Shown piece after piece: positions 1 through 10,311 of a stretch of 64,000 nt of DNA; positions within the stretch are counted from its first letter, which is position 1; every line of letters starts with the position of its first letter. The notes beneath the pieces were generated by a model. It had not been told where the DNA came from, did not search any database, and saw nothing but the letters and a program-made list of their open reading frames with translations. A program made the position numbers and the translations under genes. This DNA comes from Salarchaeum sp. JOR-1 (GTDB lineage Archaea > Halobacteriota > Halobacteria > Halobacteriales > Halobacteriaceae): the NCBI RefSeq assembly GCF_007833275.1, contig NZ_CP042241.1, positions 1 through 64,000 of the forward strand. Direction: 5' to 3'.

Positions 1-1422
1 TGGTTATAGACGTTCTTAGCCTATTTAATCAAATAACTAAATGTTGATGTCAATTGTACGAATGCAACAGAATCAGATTTATTTCAAAAAGAAATTGTAA
101 GTCTATAGTGAAACTATAGAGCAAGAGTACAAGGGTTATCCTTCCAGAAATATGGTGTCTCAGAGACACACGGCCATTCAGATAACCAACAGAATCGATG
201 AAAATACAAACAGCGTTTCAGCCACTCTATCACCCGGTTTACCCTATGTAATGTGAATGAGTGAAAACTATAGTCTGGCTATAGGGATTCAGATATAGCG
301 GTGTTCAAGGGTTCAAGCCCGTAATCATAGAAACGCTGTTTTGACAATTATAGTATTTGTTTTGGGACGAGGTCGATCTGTCGATTCACGCCTTCTACTC
401 ACTCAATTATATCTTGCAATAATTAGTCAGTACTATAGGCACACTATAGACACGGAGAAACCACGGGATAGAACACCTGAATACGGAAGATAAAACCTCC
501 TTTTCCTCATCAGGAAGATAGGTGTCTGTTTGATGACTGGTTCGAGTATATTTCGGCAATATTCGAGTCAGGAAGAGGATACATGACTATAGTAAGACTA
601 TATAATATGATCTAAATACGGGGTTGCAGGCTGATGATGATTTGTAGGAACTCATCAAAAGTGTGGTTTATCTGGGTCACTGTGAGAGGTTGTTCCTACC
701 CCACCCACTCAGCTGCTGATAGAAGACGGAAAATCCGTTTCTGAGAATGCTACTGAGAGAATTCCGGCAGAAGCAGATACGGAGAATCTCTGAGTATTCT
801 CACCGTGAAATAGTATGTGTAAAATTAGACGTTGAGTGGCATGTCGTACTCTAGCGGTGACGATCGTGATTCTGTTCTCGCTGGCTACTTGGGAGTCCCG
901 CATTTTATTCAGAGTAATAGCACCAACGAGGAAATGCGAGAAGTGTATTAACTAATGTGGTGAGATAGTGGTTAGAGAATTGACTGGCAGGGGTGAGAAT
1001 AATCACGGCGTGATTCCCAACCACCCAGATATACCATTTCGAATATATGAGTTGGTGGCGGTATAGAGAGGCCCCACAGTCGGAACGAGATTGTTCCCTC
1101 AACACTCAGACTGAGTTTAAACGAATCAGAATAGTGCTATGAAAGGAGTGGAGCTATTAGAAGAAATAAACTGTTTGCCGAAAATGAAATATCGTGGTCA
1201 CTGTCCCTGAGAGATTCTGCATTGCGCACCAACCCAGGAATCATTTCGGGAGAGAATAGGCTCTGAGAAAACCAAGATAGAGCGGTGAATGATGCAGTGA
1301 GAGATTAGTAGCGAAAGGGGTGGTGGGTCGCTGAGTGAACAGAGATATGAGCAGCGAAAGAAGCGGGGTAGTGTCCCTGCGGGTACTTACTTTCAGTGAG
1401 AAGAAATGGGTTGAGTTAATCC
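1..1422. other. AT-rich non-coding region, candidate replication or partition region
   Basis: No convincing gene is seen here on either strand: the short open frames have no family resemblance and no typical haloarchaeal acidic composition. The stretch is clearly AT-richer than the genes that follow and contains four widely spaced pairs of CTATAG boxes (separate entry). It lies directly downstream of the primase-associated gene, so by position it could be the origin or partition region of an integrated or resident plasmid. That role is inference; no ORB-type origin recognition box was recognised. Confidence 0.45.
103..603. repeat. Four CTATAG box pairs on an 11-bp register
   Basis: CTATAG occurs twice, 11 bp apart start to start, at 103/114, 268/279, 433/444 and 587/598 (the last copy reads CTATAT). 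The distances between pairs are 165, 165 and 154 bp, all multiples of 11, and a TTATAG at position 4 is also in register with the first pair (99 bp). The DNA between the pairs is not itself an obvious tandem repeat, so the boxes rather than a long unit appear to be conserved. This is the layout of protein-binding iterons placed on one face of the helix. The bound protein is unknown. Confidence 0.6.
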
Positions 1423-3030
1423 TTATTCAGCGTTTCGTACGGTGGACCGGTCGTTGTCAGGGATACGGTCGGAAACCGCATCTTTGAATGGGAGGCTGCG
1501 GTAGATTGAATAGTCACAGTTCTCTAGTCCGATGCAGAACTGGGAGAAGTTCTGGTTGTCGTTGTGGCAGCTCACCGGGAGTAGTTTGTCATTGGTGCCC
1601 GGCATGGTTCGACGCTTCTCATAACGAGCTTGATACCGGCTTGTCTCTTCGTCGAACCACGGGTACTGCCGGAAGTGATCGACAACATCATCGACCGTGA
1701 ATCCATTGTCGAGGCTGAAGATGATGTGAACGTAACTGTAGAGCACCCATCGAACCGGCTCGTTCTCCTGTAAGAATTGGTGGATGTTCTCCATGCACGG
1801 GAGCTCATGGATGTCCCCAATTTCCGAGACGTTCACTTTCTTCGCGTTCCTCCAAGGGGAGTATTCGAGAGTATAGCGATTATATTTCCCCTCTTGGATC
1901 TCAACGTGCCGATGGTCGTCGTATTTTCGTAAGAAGTTCGATACTGCCCGAGGGGTATCGAAATCACTCACATTATCCTGTTCGTGCGACTTGATGTCAT
2001 TGCCTACGTCATCTTCGTCAGCGCCAGGTTCCTGCTCCACAAACCATTCAATCGCGTCGAAGATATCTCTCGCTTCAATTGGTTCATCGAGTTTTGCGAC
2101 TTCATTTGGGGCTTCATCGACGGCCTTCAAAACGACGCGCAACCGTTCAGGATACCGTCGTTCGGCGAATAATTTTTGCGTTTGATTCGCCTCAAGGAGT
2201 TTCTTGATTTTCGCGTGCACGTCCTCCGCGTAGGTGACGATCGTCGTCTCATTCTCGTCAGTGAGCGTGTTCTCAAAAGTCTGCTCCAACTGGTGTGACA
2301 CGGATCGCATCCCTCCAATCAAGTGATTCTTGAACGCGGGCTCGAAGCCAGTTGTCGGAATATAGACACAGTTGTTATCGACCTTTACCTGCAACTCCCC
2401 GTCCACAGGGTCACCCTCACGAACTAGACAATTCTGGCTTGCGTGGACCAATGGAACCTCGTAATACAGCCCACCACCGTTTCCCTCTAAGTGCGTGATT
2501 CCCGTAACTGAACGCCCCGGAGGCGGCCCCCGCTCATCCGGCTTCCCATCGCGCCCGTACACAGCTTCACCCGCAATCAGCTGGATGTTCCCCTCCGGAT
2601 GCTCGAATTGATTTACCGCTGCATACACATGGTACGCGAACACGTCTCGGAGATAGTGATGCAGTGTGATGCGATGACTGTGTTCCTGCAATTGCTCGTT
2701 CTTCCGAATCATCAACGACCCGATCGACAGCAGCACAGCCAACCGTCCAGGACAATCAACAGGCACCCACGGGTCACTAATCACGTCGTCCTGGTCCGGT
2801 TTCTTGAGTGCTTCCAACACAAACGTCTGCACATCTTCAAGCATCTGTTTCTCATTCCGGACGCCTTGCTCTTGCCACGTATCGTACCCGCGCTGAAAAA
2901 GATCAACCAACGCGAAATCACCGTAACCCGACGGCTCAAGCAACACACGCCACGCATCCATCACGTTTGTTCGTGGCGTGATGCGCCCCGATTGCTGTTC
3001 ATCGTTGTCTCGATTTGACTGGGGACTCAT
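1423..3030 (-). CDS. Primase-associated replication protein of haloarchaeal plasmids
   Basis: The 535-residue product matches from memory the haloarchaeal plasmid family annotated as primase-associated protein: an N-terminal alpha-helical part (VMDAWRVLLEPSGYGD, later DVISDPWVPVDCPGR), a Gly-rich segment (HLEGNGGGLYYEVPL) near residue 180, and a C-terminal cysteine cluster (SCHNDNQNFSQFCIGLENC) around residues 490-510. The cysteine spacing recalls the Fe-S domain of the large primase subunit PriL, which would suit a role in primer synthesis at an origin; that comparison is inference. The gene stands alone, reads toward the repeat-bearing region at 1-1.4 kb, and starts at ATG 3030. Lower GC than the right half of the window supports a plasmid origin. 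Confidence 0.6.
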   Translation of the reverse strand: MSPQSNRDNDEQQSGRITPRTNVMDAWRVLLEPSGYGDFALVDLFQRGYDTWQEQGVRNEKQMLEDVQTFVLEALKKPDQDDVISDPWVPVDCPGRLAVLLSIGSLMIRKNEQLQEHSHRITLHHYLRDVFAYHVYAAVNQFEHPEGNIQLIAGEAVYGRDGKPDERGPPPGRSVTGITHLEGNGGGLYYEVPLVHASQNCLVREGDPVDGELQVKVDNNCVYIPTTGFEPAFKNHLIGGMRSVSHQLEQTFENTLTDENETTIVTYAEDVHAKIKKLLEANQTQKLFAERRYPERLRVVLKAVDEAPNEVAKLDEPIEARDIFDAIEWFVEQEPGADEDDVGNDIKSHEQDNVSDFDTPRAVSNFLRKYDDHRHVEIQEGKYNRYTLEYSPWRNAKKVNVSEIGDIHELPCMENIHQFLQENEPVRWVLYSYVHIIFSLDNGFTVDDVVDHFRQYPWFDEETSRYQARYEKRRTMPGTNDKLLPVSCHNDNQNFSQFCIGLENCDYSIYRSLPFKDAVSDRIPDNDRSTVRNAE

Positions 3031-3831
3031 TGTTGGTTCATGTTGGTGTCTGGCGGCCGACGGAGCGACCTGCTTTCGATTTCGCTACTGCTGTACTCCC
3101 AATTTGTTTCCTTAGCCTCTTAGTGCTCAGTCCCCGATGGTATCATAGAACTCGTCACACACTGTGTCCGCGATGCTGCCGTTCAGGATGGTATTCACAG
3201 TCGAGGTGATCGACTGGCTGGATTACCCAGGGAGAATCTCACGGTCGAATCCGTGAGAGTGCGTCAACCACTCGTGATGACAACTATCAGACAAGGTGTG
3301 GAGAATAGGTTCTGCATTTGCCCGAATTTATTCAGAATTAGTAATTTTGCCACCACCATTTATAGATTTATGGTGGTGTCCTTTTGGGGAGTTTTGCCCG
3401 AAGACCGAACTGTTACTGGTGTATTCTACGGTTATGTCCTTCACACTAACTGAAGTTCTCCTGAACCGAGAAGTTTCGGTTGTGGAGGTAGTTCGAACCC
3501 CAATAATGCGAAAATGGGCTCTGTTGCGGGTTGATCCGTGTCACTGCTGGTGATTTCACTAGTTATAGATCGGATCCACACTGCAACCACGATGATGTCT
3601 GAACCACTATCTCTGGGGGTAAAGACCCTAACGCGCGGATTTTTCGACAATATGCTTGAGCAACTGCTGGTGGGGGGCTAGGGTATAAGACAGTAACTCC
3701 AGTACACAGGAGCAAGAAGCAAGACCCCCTCGCAAGGAAGCACAGCATAGCGCACTGGTCAAATAAGCAAATCGAAGGCTGATCAGTACCCGTAGCAACT
3801 CAGCCGATAGTGACGACTCCGCTCAAAGTCC
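3031..3831. other. Intergenic region with a perfect 8-bp hairpin
   Basis: About 800 bp between the divergent primase-associated and integrase genes. No complete gene is visible. A perfect inverted repeat TCTCACGG/CCGTGAGA with a 6-nt loop lies at 3237-3258. A short minus-strand open stretch near 3125-3225 ends in a stop but has no start and could be a gene remnant. Both flanking promoters must lie here, but no single TATA box can be assigned with confidence. Confidence 0.4.
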
Positions 3832-5007
3832 ATGACCGATCGTCCCGACATCGAGGAGGCAGTCAAAGAGCGCCTCTCTGAGGATCCCTCAGAGGAGTTC
3901 ATAGACGAAATAGCCTCCAGAGTCGTGGACGAGATGGACGAATCTTTCTCAGAACTTGGTGTGAAGACTCGAGCGCTGGAAGAGATTGTTGACGACTTTC
4001 GGAACCAGAAGCTCGAAGAAGTGGATTCAGAAGGTCAGTATGAGCGAAAAATCGACTATATCCAGACCTATCTGACCGAGGAAGTTCAAGGCGAAACGTC
4101 TGACGAGTTCACGAGTGAGGACGTTGGCCGGTACAAGAATTGGCGGAAGTATGACTCGCTTGACCGTGAGGAGCCGCTGTCAAACAACACGCTCCAGGAT
4201 GATATGTATCTATTTCGTGAATTCATCTCATACATGGTGGAGCACCGATTGGCACCGTATCGGTTTTTGAGGAGTGTCGAAATCCCCGAATTGGACGACC
4301 CGAAGGAAGGCGTGGATGAGAAGCTGCTGGAGCCTGAGCGAGCCAACGCGATACTAGAATATCTTCGTAAATACCACTATGCGGATGTCGAGCACGCCGC
4401 GATGGAGTTGTTCTGTGAGTCAGGACCGCGGAAAGGAGACGTGTACTCCTGTGACGTCGATAGTTACGACGAAGCTGCCTCGACGATAAGATATCAGAAT
4501 CAAGAAGGGACAAATCTCAAGAATGACGAGGAGAGTTCTCGAGAGATAACTCTCTACGGTATTGTTCCAGAGATCATCAGTGACTACATCGAGAACCGGC
4601 GTCCCGATGAAGTTGATGAGGAAGGGCGCGAACCGCTTCTCACAAAGGGGGATGGCCGAATTGAGAAGTCTACGTTGCAGAAAATCGCATATAAGTGGAC
4701 GCGACCGTGTGCAATCGGCTTAGAATGCCCACACGACAGGGATCCAGAGGACTGCGAAGCGGCACAGAGGAATAATTCGGCGTACAAATGCCCCAGCTCC
4801 CGAGCACCTCATCATATCAGAACCGGGTACATTACTGCCAAGCGGAACGCTGGGGTCTCCCCAGAAGCAATCGAACAGCGCTGTGACGTAACTCCCCAAT
4901 GTCAAGAAGAACACTACGACCTGCCAGATCTAGAGGAGGAAAGGGAACGGTACGAAGACGAGTTCGAAGATACGTCTGTAGATGAAGATTCGGGCTTTAG
5001 CCACTAA
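3832..5007 (+). CDS. Tyrosine recombinase (XerC/D-like integrase) with Cys-rich insert
   Basis: The 391-residue protein has a phage-integrase layout: an N-terminal SAM-like core-binding part (about residues 60-150, helical, DYIQTYLTEEVQ) and a C-terminal catalytic domain with the first Arg in CESGPRKGD (about 202), HHIRTGY giving the H-x-x-R box (about 327) and the nucleophile Tyr in EEHYDLPD (about 363). A segment CAIGLECPHDRDPEDCEA carries Cys/His residues typical of a haloarchaeal integrase subgroup and is shared with the second integrase at 31160-32170. It probably catalysed integration or excision of the left-hand element. It stands alone; no att repeat could be identified next to it. 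Confidence 0.8.
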   Translation: MTDRPDIEEAVKERLSEDPSEEFIDEIASRVVDEMDESFSELGVKTRALEEIVDDFRNQKLEEVDSEGQYERKIDYIQTYLTEEVQGETSDEFTSEDVGRYKNWRKYDSLDREEPLSNNTLQDDMYLFREFISYMVEHRLAPYRFLRSVEIPELDDPKEGVDEKLLEPERANAILEYLRKYHYADVEHAAMELFCESGPRKGDVYSCDVDSYDEAASTIRYQNQEGTNLKNDEESSREITLYGIVPEIISDYIENRRPDEVDEEGREPLLTKGDGRIEKSTLQKIAYKWTRPCAIGLECPHDRDPEDCEAAQRNNSAYKCPSSRAPHHIRTGYITAKRNAGVSPEAIEQRCDVTPQCQEEHYDLPDLEEERERYEDEFEDTSVDEDSGFSH

Positions 5008-5618
5008 CGATGAAGTCCCCCGTTTTGAGCGCAGGTAGATTCCATCATTCTCCCAGATATGTTAGCTGCTACCAGTTATTGGCGTTCCATACTCAGAAAC
5101 TAGTGGGGCTTCAGGTCTGAACTGCTAGAATTAATCGAGAGCCGCTGTATTCGAGGAATCTAGCGATTCACGGCTGAAGCGGCACTAGTAGTAGACACAA
5201 CTCTGCTGAGAATCGGTTGAATGCAGTCAATCTCCTCCATTCAACCTCTCAATCTCTGATAGGATTTCGGAGGTCTGCTGCATACAGCGCGCAAATGCAG
5301 CACCGCGCATCTGTAGCGATCGACCTCTGCGAAGATCGGCAGCAGAGTCGCCCGAATGACGAACTAACACTTGCGATCAGAGGGAGAGGGGTCGAAACCG
5401 CGGGTATCTGCTTCTACGGACGAGCGTCTATGGATATAGGATCTCCGCTCTTGTGAAGCAGATTGTAGGTGAGTATCTGAACCCGGGAAACCAGCTACAG
5501 GCACCTCTACTCAGCCGCTCACACCCCCGTTTGAGAAGGAAGCCCCCAGACGCTACCGAGAACAAAATCGCCAGACAGCTGCCACCAACAATGTTCGACA
5601 CAAGAGCGAGGATCTCAA
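5008..5618. other. Intergenic region, no gene seen
   Basis: About 600 bp between the convergent integrase and LOV kinase genes. Short open frames here have no recognisable family. Nothing else was identified; a terminator for either neighbour may lie here but no strong hairpin was found. Confidence 0.4.
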
Positions 5619-7967
5619 TTAGGAGGTTGCAGCCGGGATCCGGATCGTGACAATACTACCCCGCGGACTGTTTTCACGAATCGTCACCTCGCCGCCGAAA
5701 CTCACCGCGACCCAGTGGATGAGCCACAGACCAATCCCGGAGCTGTGGGTAAGCGGCGTCTCTTCCCCCATCTCGACCACGGTCTGTTCCTGATCCGGAA
5801 TCCCCGGACCATTATCTGCAATCAGGATATCGACCCACTCGCCGGTTTCAGTCCTCTCCGGCGGAGTGGCTGTGAGAGTGACTTCGGGCGGGGTTTGATC
5901 GGAGTGCGTGACCGCATTATCGACGGCTTCCCGGATCGCTGTCGCCAAGCGATCATCCGCTTGCACCAGCGCGGACTCGGGCGTCGTGATAGTCAGTTCC
6001 GCCTCAGGATACTCGTCGTGGAACTCGTCTCTCAGACCCGTCAGCAGGGCATTGACGTCACAGGTCGCGTCGTCTTCAGTCTCTCGATTGAAGAGGTCAC
6101 GTATCTTTCTAGCGTGTTCGGTGAGTTCAAGCAGCTCGTTGGCGCGATTCCGTATTGCCGCCGCCTGCTCTTGCTGGTCCTTGTCACCAAGCGTCTCTGC
6201 AAGGGTCTCGGCATTGCCGCGAACAACGTTCATGGCGTTTCGGATATTATGCCGGAGAACCCGATTCAATACACTGAGACGCTGCTCACGCAACCGCCGT
6301 TCCGTGATTTCGGATTCAATACCGACAAAGTGGGTGATCTCACCGTCAGTATCTGTGATCGGCGCGATTGTCTGCTCAACCTGATATAGACGCCCGTCCT
6401 TGCGCTGATTAACGAGGGTCGCCTCCCAGACATCGCCTGCCGTGATTGTCTCCCATAATTCCTCGTAGAATGTGTCACTATGCTTCCCTGACTTCAGAAT
6501 CCGCGTATTTTGTCCGACTGCTTCTTCCTTCGAGTAACCTGTCGTCTCTTCAAACGCCTGATTCACGTATTCAATCGTACCCTCTGTATCCGTGATCATC
6601 ACTACGTGCCCGGCTTCGTCAACGGCCCGCTGATACAGTTGTAACTCTTGTTCGTTTTCTTTCCGCTCGGTGATGTCCTGTTGAAACCCGATGAAACGGA
6701 TTACGTCTCCTGTCTCATCTCGAACAGGCGCAATCGTGACATAATTCCAGAATTCCGTCCCGTCTTTGCGATAATTGCGGAGTTTAACCGAGACGGGCTT
6801 CCCAGTGTCAATTGCTTCACGCATCTCTGCAACTGGTTCCGCGGCCGTCTTCTCACCTTGCAAGAACCGGCAGTTCCGCCCGAGAATCTCGTCTTCCGTG
6901 TACCCGGTCAACTCCTGGAAACCGTCGTTTACGTACGTGAGAGGGTTGTCATCTTGCGTGGCGTCGGCGATAGTCACACCAACCGGCGCTTCATCAATCG
7001 CACGATGCAGCAACTCGAGTTCTTCCTGCCGCTCTTGCTGGCTGGAGACATCCTCAACCGCGACAATAGCATGCTCTGCCCCGTCACCACGTTCCCCCGG
7101 TGTGCGTGTGGCAGGCTCGTCATGCTCGTGGTGGTCCTGAAGCGGAGACGCCCAGAACTGCACCGCAACTCGGCTGCCATCATAGCGCTGCCACTCCGCC
7201 TCCTCCCTGGTGACCGTGCGACCACTCTCGACCTGCTGGAGGAGTTCATCGAACGCAGCCTGCTCCTCGTCAGGGATGACAGGGAAGGTGTCTCCGAGAA
7301 CCTCACGTTGCTCGTACCCGAAGATGGATTCGGCGGCCTGGTTCCAGGCTTCCACTTCTCCCTCTTGATCGAGGGTGATAAGTGCGATTGGCACCGTCTC
7401 GACAAGCGTGGTGAGCCGCTCGGTCACCTGTTCGTACTGCGTATGTTCGTGAGCCCGCCGGCTGTCGTATACCCCAGTCACGAATCCTCCGACGCCACCA
7501 GCACCCCCTCCCCACATGACAAGCAACCATGGGTCAGCGAGTGCTACCCCATGCGCAAGTTGATATAGTGCTGCAAGACTAGCGATGAAACCGACAGGGA
7601 GCGCGCCCGCTAGACACCAGGCACCGATTCGAGCTGCCGGTCGGAGAGATGTGGCTTGGTTCGGGCTGGTGGCCTTGTGCCACCACCTGTCTGGCGGATC
7701 CTCTCGGTTAATTTCGGTTTGAACGACATGGGTGGGGGACCGGGCGAGCCAGAGGCCGCCAAGAAGGAGCGGCCCAGCGAGTACACCACCCACAAGTCCG
7801 ACGATCACCTGTGTAAAGAACGATTCTCCAGGTGTGAGGATGTGAAGGGCAGACGCGATACTGATGATCCCCCCAAGGACAACGGGGATTCCGTACCCGA
7901 GAACACGTTGCAGTCGGGGTGTCAGCTCAATGAGTGAGTGGGCTGACGACAGTAATGTGTCACTCAT
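5619..7967 (-). CDS. Membrane sensor histidine kinase with a LOV (blue-light) domain
   Basis: 782 residues. Four predicted membrane segments occupy about residues 22-165 (for example PVVLGGIISIASALHIL and LLVMWGGGAGGVGGFV). Three PAS units follow: PAS1 (about 185-300), a LOV-type PAS (about 325-445) and PAS3 (about 450-570). The LOV unit has the signature GRNCRFLQG with the adduct-forming cysteine at 366, the flavin contacts of LRNYRKDG and FWN, and the GFQQDITE end. A haloarchaeal DHp helix with the phospho-acceptor in VLRHNIRN and an HATPase_c domain (DNAVTH, DNGPGIPD, GIGLWLIHW) complete a kinase. LOV domains bind flavin and respond to blue light; that this one does is inferred from the conserved residues. 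It is the last gene of the leftward signalling block, 80 bp after its neighbour. Confidence 0.85.
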   Translation of the reverse strand: MSDTLLSSAHSLIELTPRLQRVLGYGIPVVLGGIISIASALHILTPGESFFTQVIVGLVGGVLAGPLLLGGLWLARSPTHVVQTEINREDPPDRWWHKATSPNQATSLRPAARIGAWCLAGALPVGFIASLAALYQLAHGVALADPWLLVMWGGGAGGVGGFVTGVYDSRRAHEHTQYEQVTERLTTLVETVPIALITLDQEGEVEAWNQAAESIFGYEQREVLGDTFPVIPDEEQAAFDELLQQVESGRTVTREEAEWQRYDGSRVAVQFWASPLQDHHEHDEPATRTPGERGDGAEHAIVAVEDVSSQQERQEELELLHRAIDEAPVGVTIADATQDDNPLTYVNDGFQELTGYTEDEILGRNCRFLQGEKTAAEPVAEMREAIDTGKPVSVKLRNYRKDGTEFWNYVTIAPVRDETGDVIRFIGFQQDITERKENEQELQLYQRAVDEAGHVVMITDTEGTIEYVNQAFEETTGYSKEEAVGQNTRILKSGKHSDTFYEELWETITAGDVWEATLVNQRKDGRLYQVEQTIAPITDTDGEITHFVGIESEITERRLREQRLSVLNRVLRHNIRNAMNVVRGNAETLAETLGDKDQQEQAAAIRNRANELLELTEHARKIRDLFNRETEDDATCDVNALLTGLRDEFHDEYPEAELTITTPESALVQADDRLATAIREAVDNAVTHSDQTPPEVTLTATPPERTETGEWVDILIADNGPGIPDQEQTVVEMGEETPLTHSSGIGLWLIHWVAVSFGGEVTIRENSPRGSIVTIRIPAATS

Positions 7968-8047
7968 AAGCGATCGGACTCGGAGGCATCAGCATCGTGT
8001 GATGTTGTGTCTGAACTAGATCGAGACCCGCTCGGACTCTAACAGTT

Positions 8048-9667
8048 TCACTCATCGGTAGATCCCTCGTCGTGCCAGTCGGCAGTAGGAATAGTAAACT
8101 CGAAGCGGGCGCCTCCAGCGTCGCTCTCCGTGATGTCGATTCCCCAGTCGTGTGCCGCAGCGATTTCGCGGACGATCGCCAACCCGAAGCCAGTGCCGTC
8201 ATCGCTCGTCGTATACCCGGTCTCGAACACGGCATCGCGCTCATCGTTCGGGATGCCGGGGCCGTCGTCAGCCACGTAGAAGCCGGGAGCCCGATCCAGC
8301 ACGCCAACCGTTATCTCCACGGACGGGCCAGCGTGCTCGACAGCGTTCCGAAACAGATTCTCGAAGAGATTGCACACCCGCGAGTCATCCATCCTGACGA
8401 CCACGTCGTCCGGGATCTCGCACGTGAGGGGGGCGTCATCTGTCACGACGTGGTCCCACGCGCGGTGTACGACATCGCACACCTGTACCAAATCGGTGTC
8501 AGTTGCCTGCTGTCCGTGCGTGGCAAGATCCATCGCATCGTCAAGGATGGTTTCCATCCGCTCTAACGCCTGGCGTACCTGTGCGAACTGCTCTTCGTCA
8601 CCGGTCTGTTCAGCAAGATCGAGCCGTCCCTGTGCGACGTTCAGCGGACTTTGCAAGTCATGCGCTAATGTCTGCGTGAATTCCTCCATCCGTGCGGTCT
8701 GGCGCTCCAACTCCTCGGTCCGTCGTCGTAACTCCGTGATCTCGTTATTAATGGCGACAAAGTACGCGATGTCGCCGTGCTCGGTCGTGACTGGCGCAAT
8801 CGTCTGCTCGACCACGTAGCGTTCCCCGTTCTTCCGTTCGTTGACGAGCTCGTCTTCCCAGACCTCACCGGCCCGGATCGTGTTCCACAGTTCAGCGTAA
8901 AATGTGTCGTCGTGGACGCCGGATTTGAGCAGTGACGGCTCGCGCCCGATCGCCTCCCCGGCCGTATACCCGGTGATCTCTTCGAACGCCTGATTCACGT
9001 ATAGAATCGTCCCGTCAGGATCCGTGATATAGATCGAGTGACCCGCGTGCTCGACCGCCTGACAAAACGTCCGCAGTGTGAGCGCATACCGATACCGGGT
9101 TACGATTGCGTGAATCCGCTCGGCGAGCAGTTGAAACTGTTCGGTGTCGGTATCTTTCTGGAGGTAATCATCCACACCGTGGCGAAGCGCCTCGCCAGCG
9201 ATGTGTTCGGCACCCTGCCCGGCGAACATCACGACGGGAAGAGTAGGAGCCGTCTCCCGAATCGCGTCCAGTAGGTCGAGCCCGTCCAGTTCGGGCATCT
9301 GGTAGTCAGTCACCACACAATCGATGTCCTCCCCGATGACCGCCGGCGGCTGCTGCCCGCTGACTGTACTCGCCGACGACACGTCGTCTGTTGCCACGGC
9401 GGGCTCGTCGCCGTCACGGATCGTCGTGACCGCATCGTCGGCCGAGGTGGCTGACTCAGGAATGCGTTCGAGAGCTTCCTCACCCGAGGTGGCGATGTCA
9501 GCCGTCATCCCGTACTCATCTTCGAGGAACGACGCCAGCCGGTCAGCAAACGCCGCATCATCATCAACAAGCAGGACGTGAATCGACGCCGGATCCACAG
9601 TCTCATCGAGGCGGTCGTCAAGCGCCATCTCTGCAAGACGCCCGAACAGCTGGTGGGGCTCAGTCAC
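8048..9667 (-). CDS. Hybrid receiver-PAS histidine kinase
   Basis: 539 residues: an N-terminal receiver domain (HVLLVDDDAAF at about 29, phospho-acceptor Asp in VVTDYQMPELDG, Lys in LQKDTD) with a longer than usual Ser/Ala-rich insertion after the second helix; one PAS (about 205-315, YVNQAFEEITGY); a DHp helix with TLAHDLQSPLNV; and HATPase_c (NLFRNAVEHA, DDGPGIPN, GTGFGLAIVREI). The PAS is related to the PAS3 of the LOV kinase but reads GREPSLLKS at the LOV position, so it lacks the flavin cysteine. No membrane segment is seen, so a cytoplasmic protein is expected. The start overlaps the end of the HalX gene by 4 nt (ATGA), which indicates translational coupling. Confidence 0.85.
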   Translation of the reverse strand: MTEPHQLFGRLAEMALDDRLDETVDPASIHVLLVDDDAAFADRLASFLEDEYGMTADIATSGEEALERIPESATSADDAVTTIRDGDEPAVATDDVSSASTVSGQQPPAVIGEDIDCVVTDYQMPELDGLDLLDAIRETAPTLPVVMFAGQGAEHIAGEALRHGVDDYLQKDTDTEQFQLLAERIHAIVTRYRYALTLRTFCQAVEHAGHSIYITDPDGTILYVNQAFEEITGYTAGEAIGREPSLLKSGVHDDTFYAELWNTIRAGEVWEDELVNERKNGERYVVEQTIAPVTTEHGDIAYFVAINNEITELRRRTEELERQTARMEEFTQTLAHDLQSPLNVAQGRLDLAEQTGDEEQFAQVRQALERMETILDDAMDLATHGQQATDTDLVQVCDVVHRAWDHVVTDDAPLTCEIPDDVVVRMDDSRVCNLFENLFRNAVEHAGPSVEITVGVLDRAPGFYVADDGPGIPNDERDAVFETGYTTSDDGTGFGLAIVREIAAAHDWGIDITESDAGGARFEFTIPTADWHDEGSTDE

Positions 9668-10311
9668 GACTGGTCACGCTCGCTCGTCTCGGACTCTTCA
9701 GGTGTCTCGTTAACCTCGCTGTCAAGGTCGCGGAACGCCGCTTTGAAATCCTCGTCTGTGAACTCCTCGACAGTATCGTCAACGGCGTCTTCTAACTCGG
9801 CGATTTGTTCTTCCAGTTCGACAACCTCATCGCTTTGCCGGAGTTCAGCGTCGGAGAGATTGGCTTCCAACGCGGCACGCGTCGCCACAAGTTGCTGGTA
9901 TTCTTGTAGCGTTTCGTCGTATTCGGAGCGGGTCAGCATCCGTTCGACCGCGTCGTGCAACTCGGCTTCGTCTACGGGCTTGGTGAGATAGTCGTCAAAC
10001 CCCATCCCGATCACGTCGAAGCCGGGATCGACCGCCGAGACGATCACCACCCGACAGTCCAGCTCTTGGTCGCGGATCTCCGCTAATACGTCGTCACCAG
10101 AGAGATCCGGCATTCGCCGATCCAGGAGCACGACAGCAACTTCCTCATCTAGTTTCTCTAAGGCGTCTTCACCGCCATACGCGGTGCGGACATCGTAGGT
10201 GTCAGCGAGCCACGCCGCGTACAGGTCAGCGAGATCTGTTTCGTCCTCAACGACGAGGACGGTTGGGGCGTCTGATGCATCGTCATGGTCGGTTGGGGCG
10301 GTGTCAGTCAT
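9664..10311 (-). CDS. HalX-type response regulator
   Basis: 215 residues: receiver domain (TVLVVEDETDLADLY, phospho-acceptor in VVLLDRRMPDLSGDD, Lys in DYLTKPVDEAE) followed by a HalX domain (about 125-195), a coiled-coil acidic region found only in haloarchaea and of unproven output function. No DNA-binding HTH is visible. The acidic tail after HalX extends about 25 residues further than in the paralogue at 45301-45864. It overlaps the kinase genes on both sides by 4 nt, so it is presumably the direct partner of one or both of them. Confidence 0.88.
   Translation of the reverse strand: MTDTAPTDHDDASDAPTVLVVEDETDLADLYAAWLADTYDVRTAYGGEDALEKLDEEVAVVLLDRRMPDLSGDDVLAEIRDQELDCRVVIVSAVDPGFDVIGMGFDDYLTKPVDEAELHDAVERMLTRSEYDETLQEYQQLVATRAALEANLSDAELRQSDEVVELEEQIAELEDAVDDTVEEFTDEDFKAAFRDLDSEVNETPEESETSERDQS

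Noticed and set aside
103-603. CTATAG pairs as a CRISPR array
   Set aside because: The repeated unit is only 6 bp, the intervals are 154-165 bp, and no cas gene is in the window.
709-1105. Two minus-strand frames of 64 and 66 codons in the left region
   Set aside because: Composition is not haloarchaeal (few acidic residues), no motif, and no promoter or ribosome-binding site.
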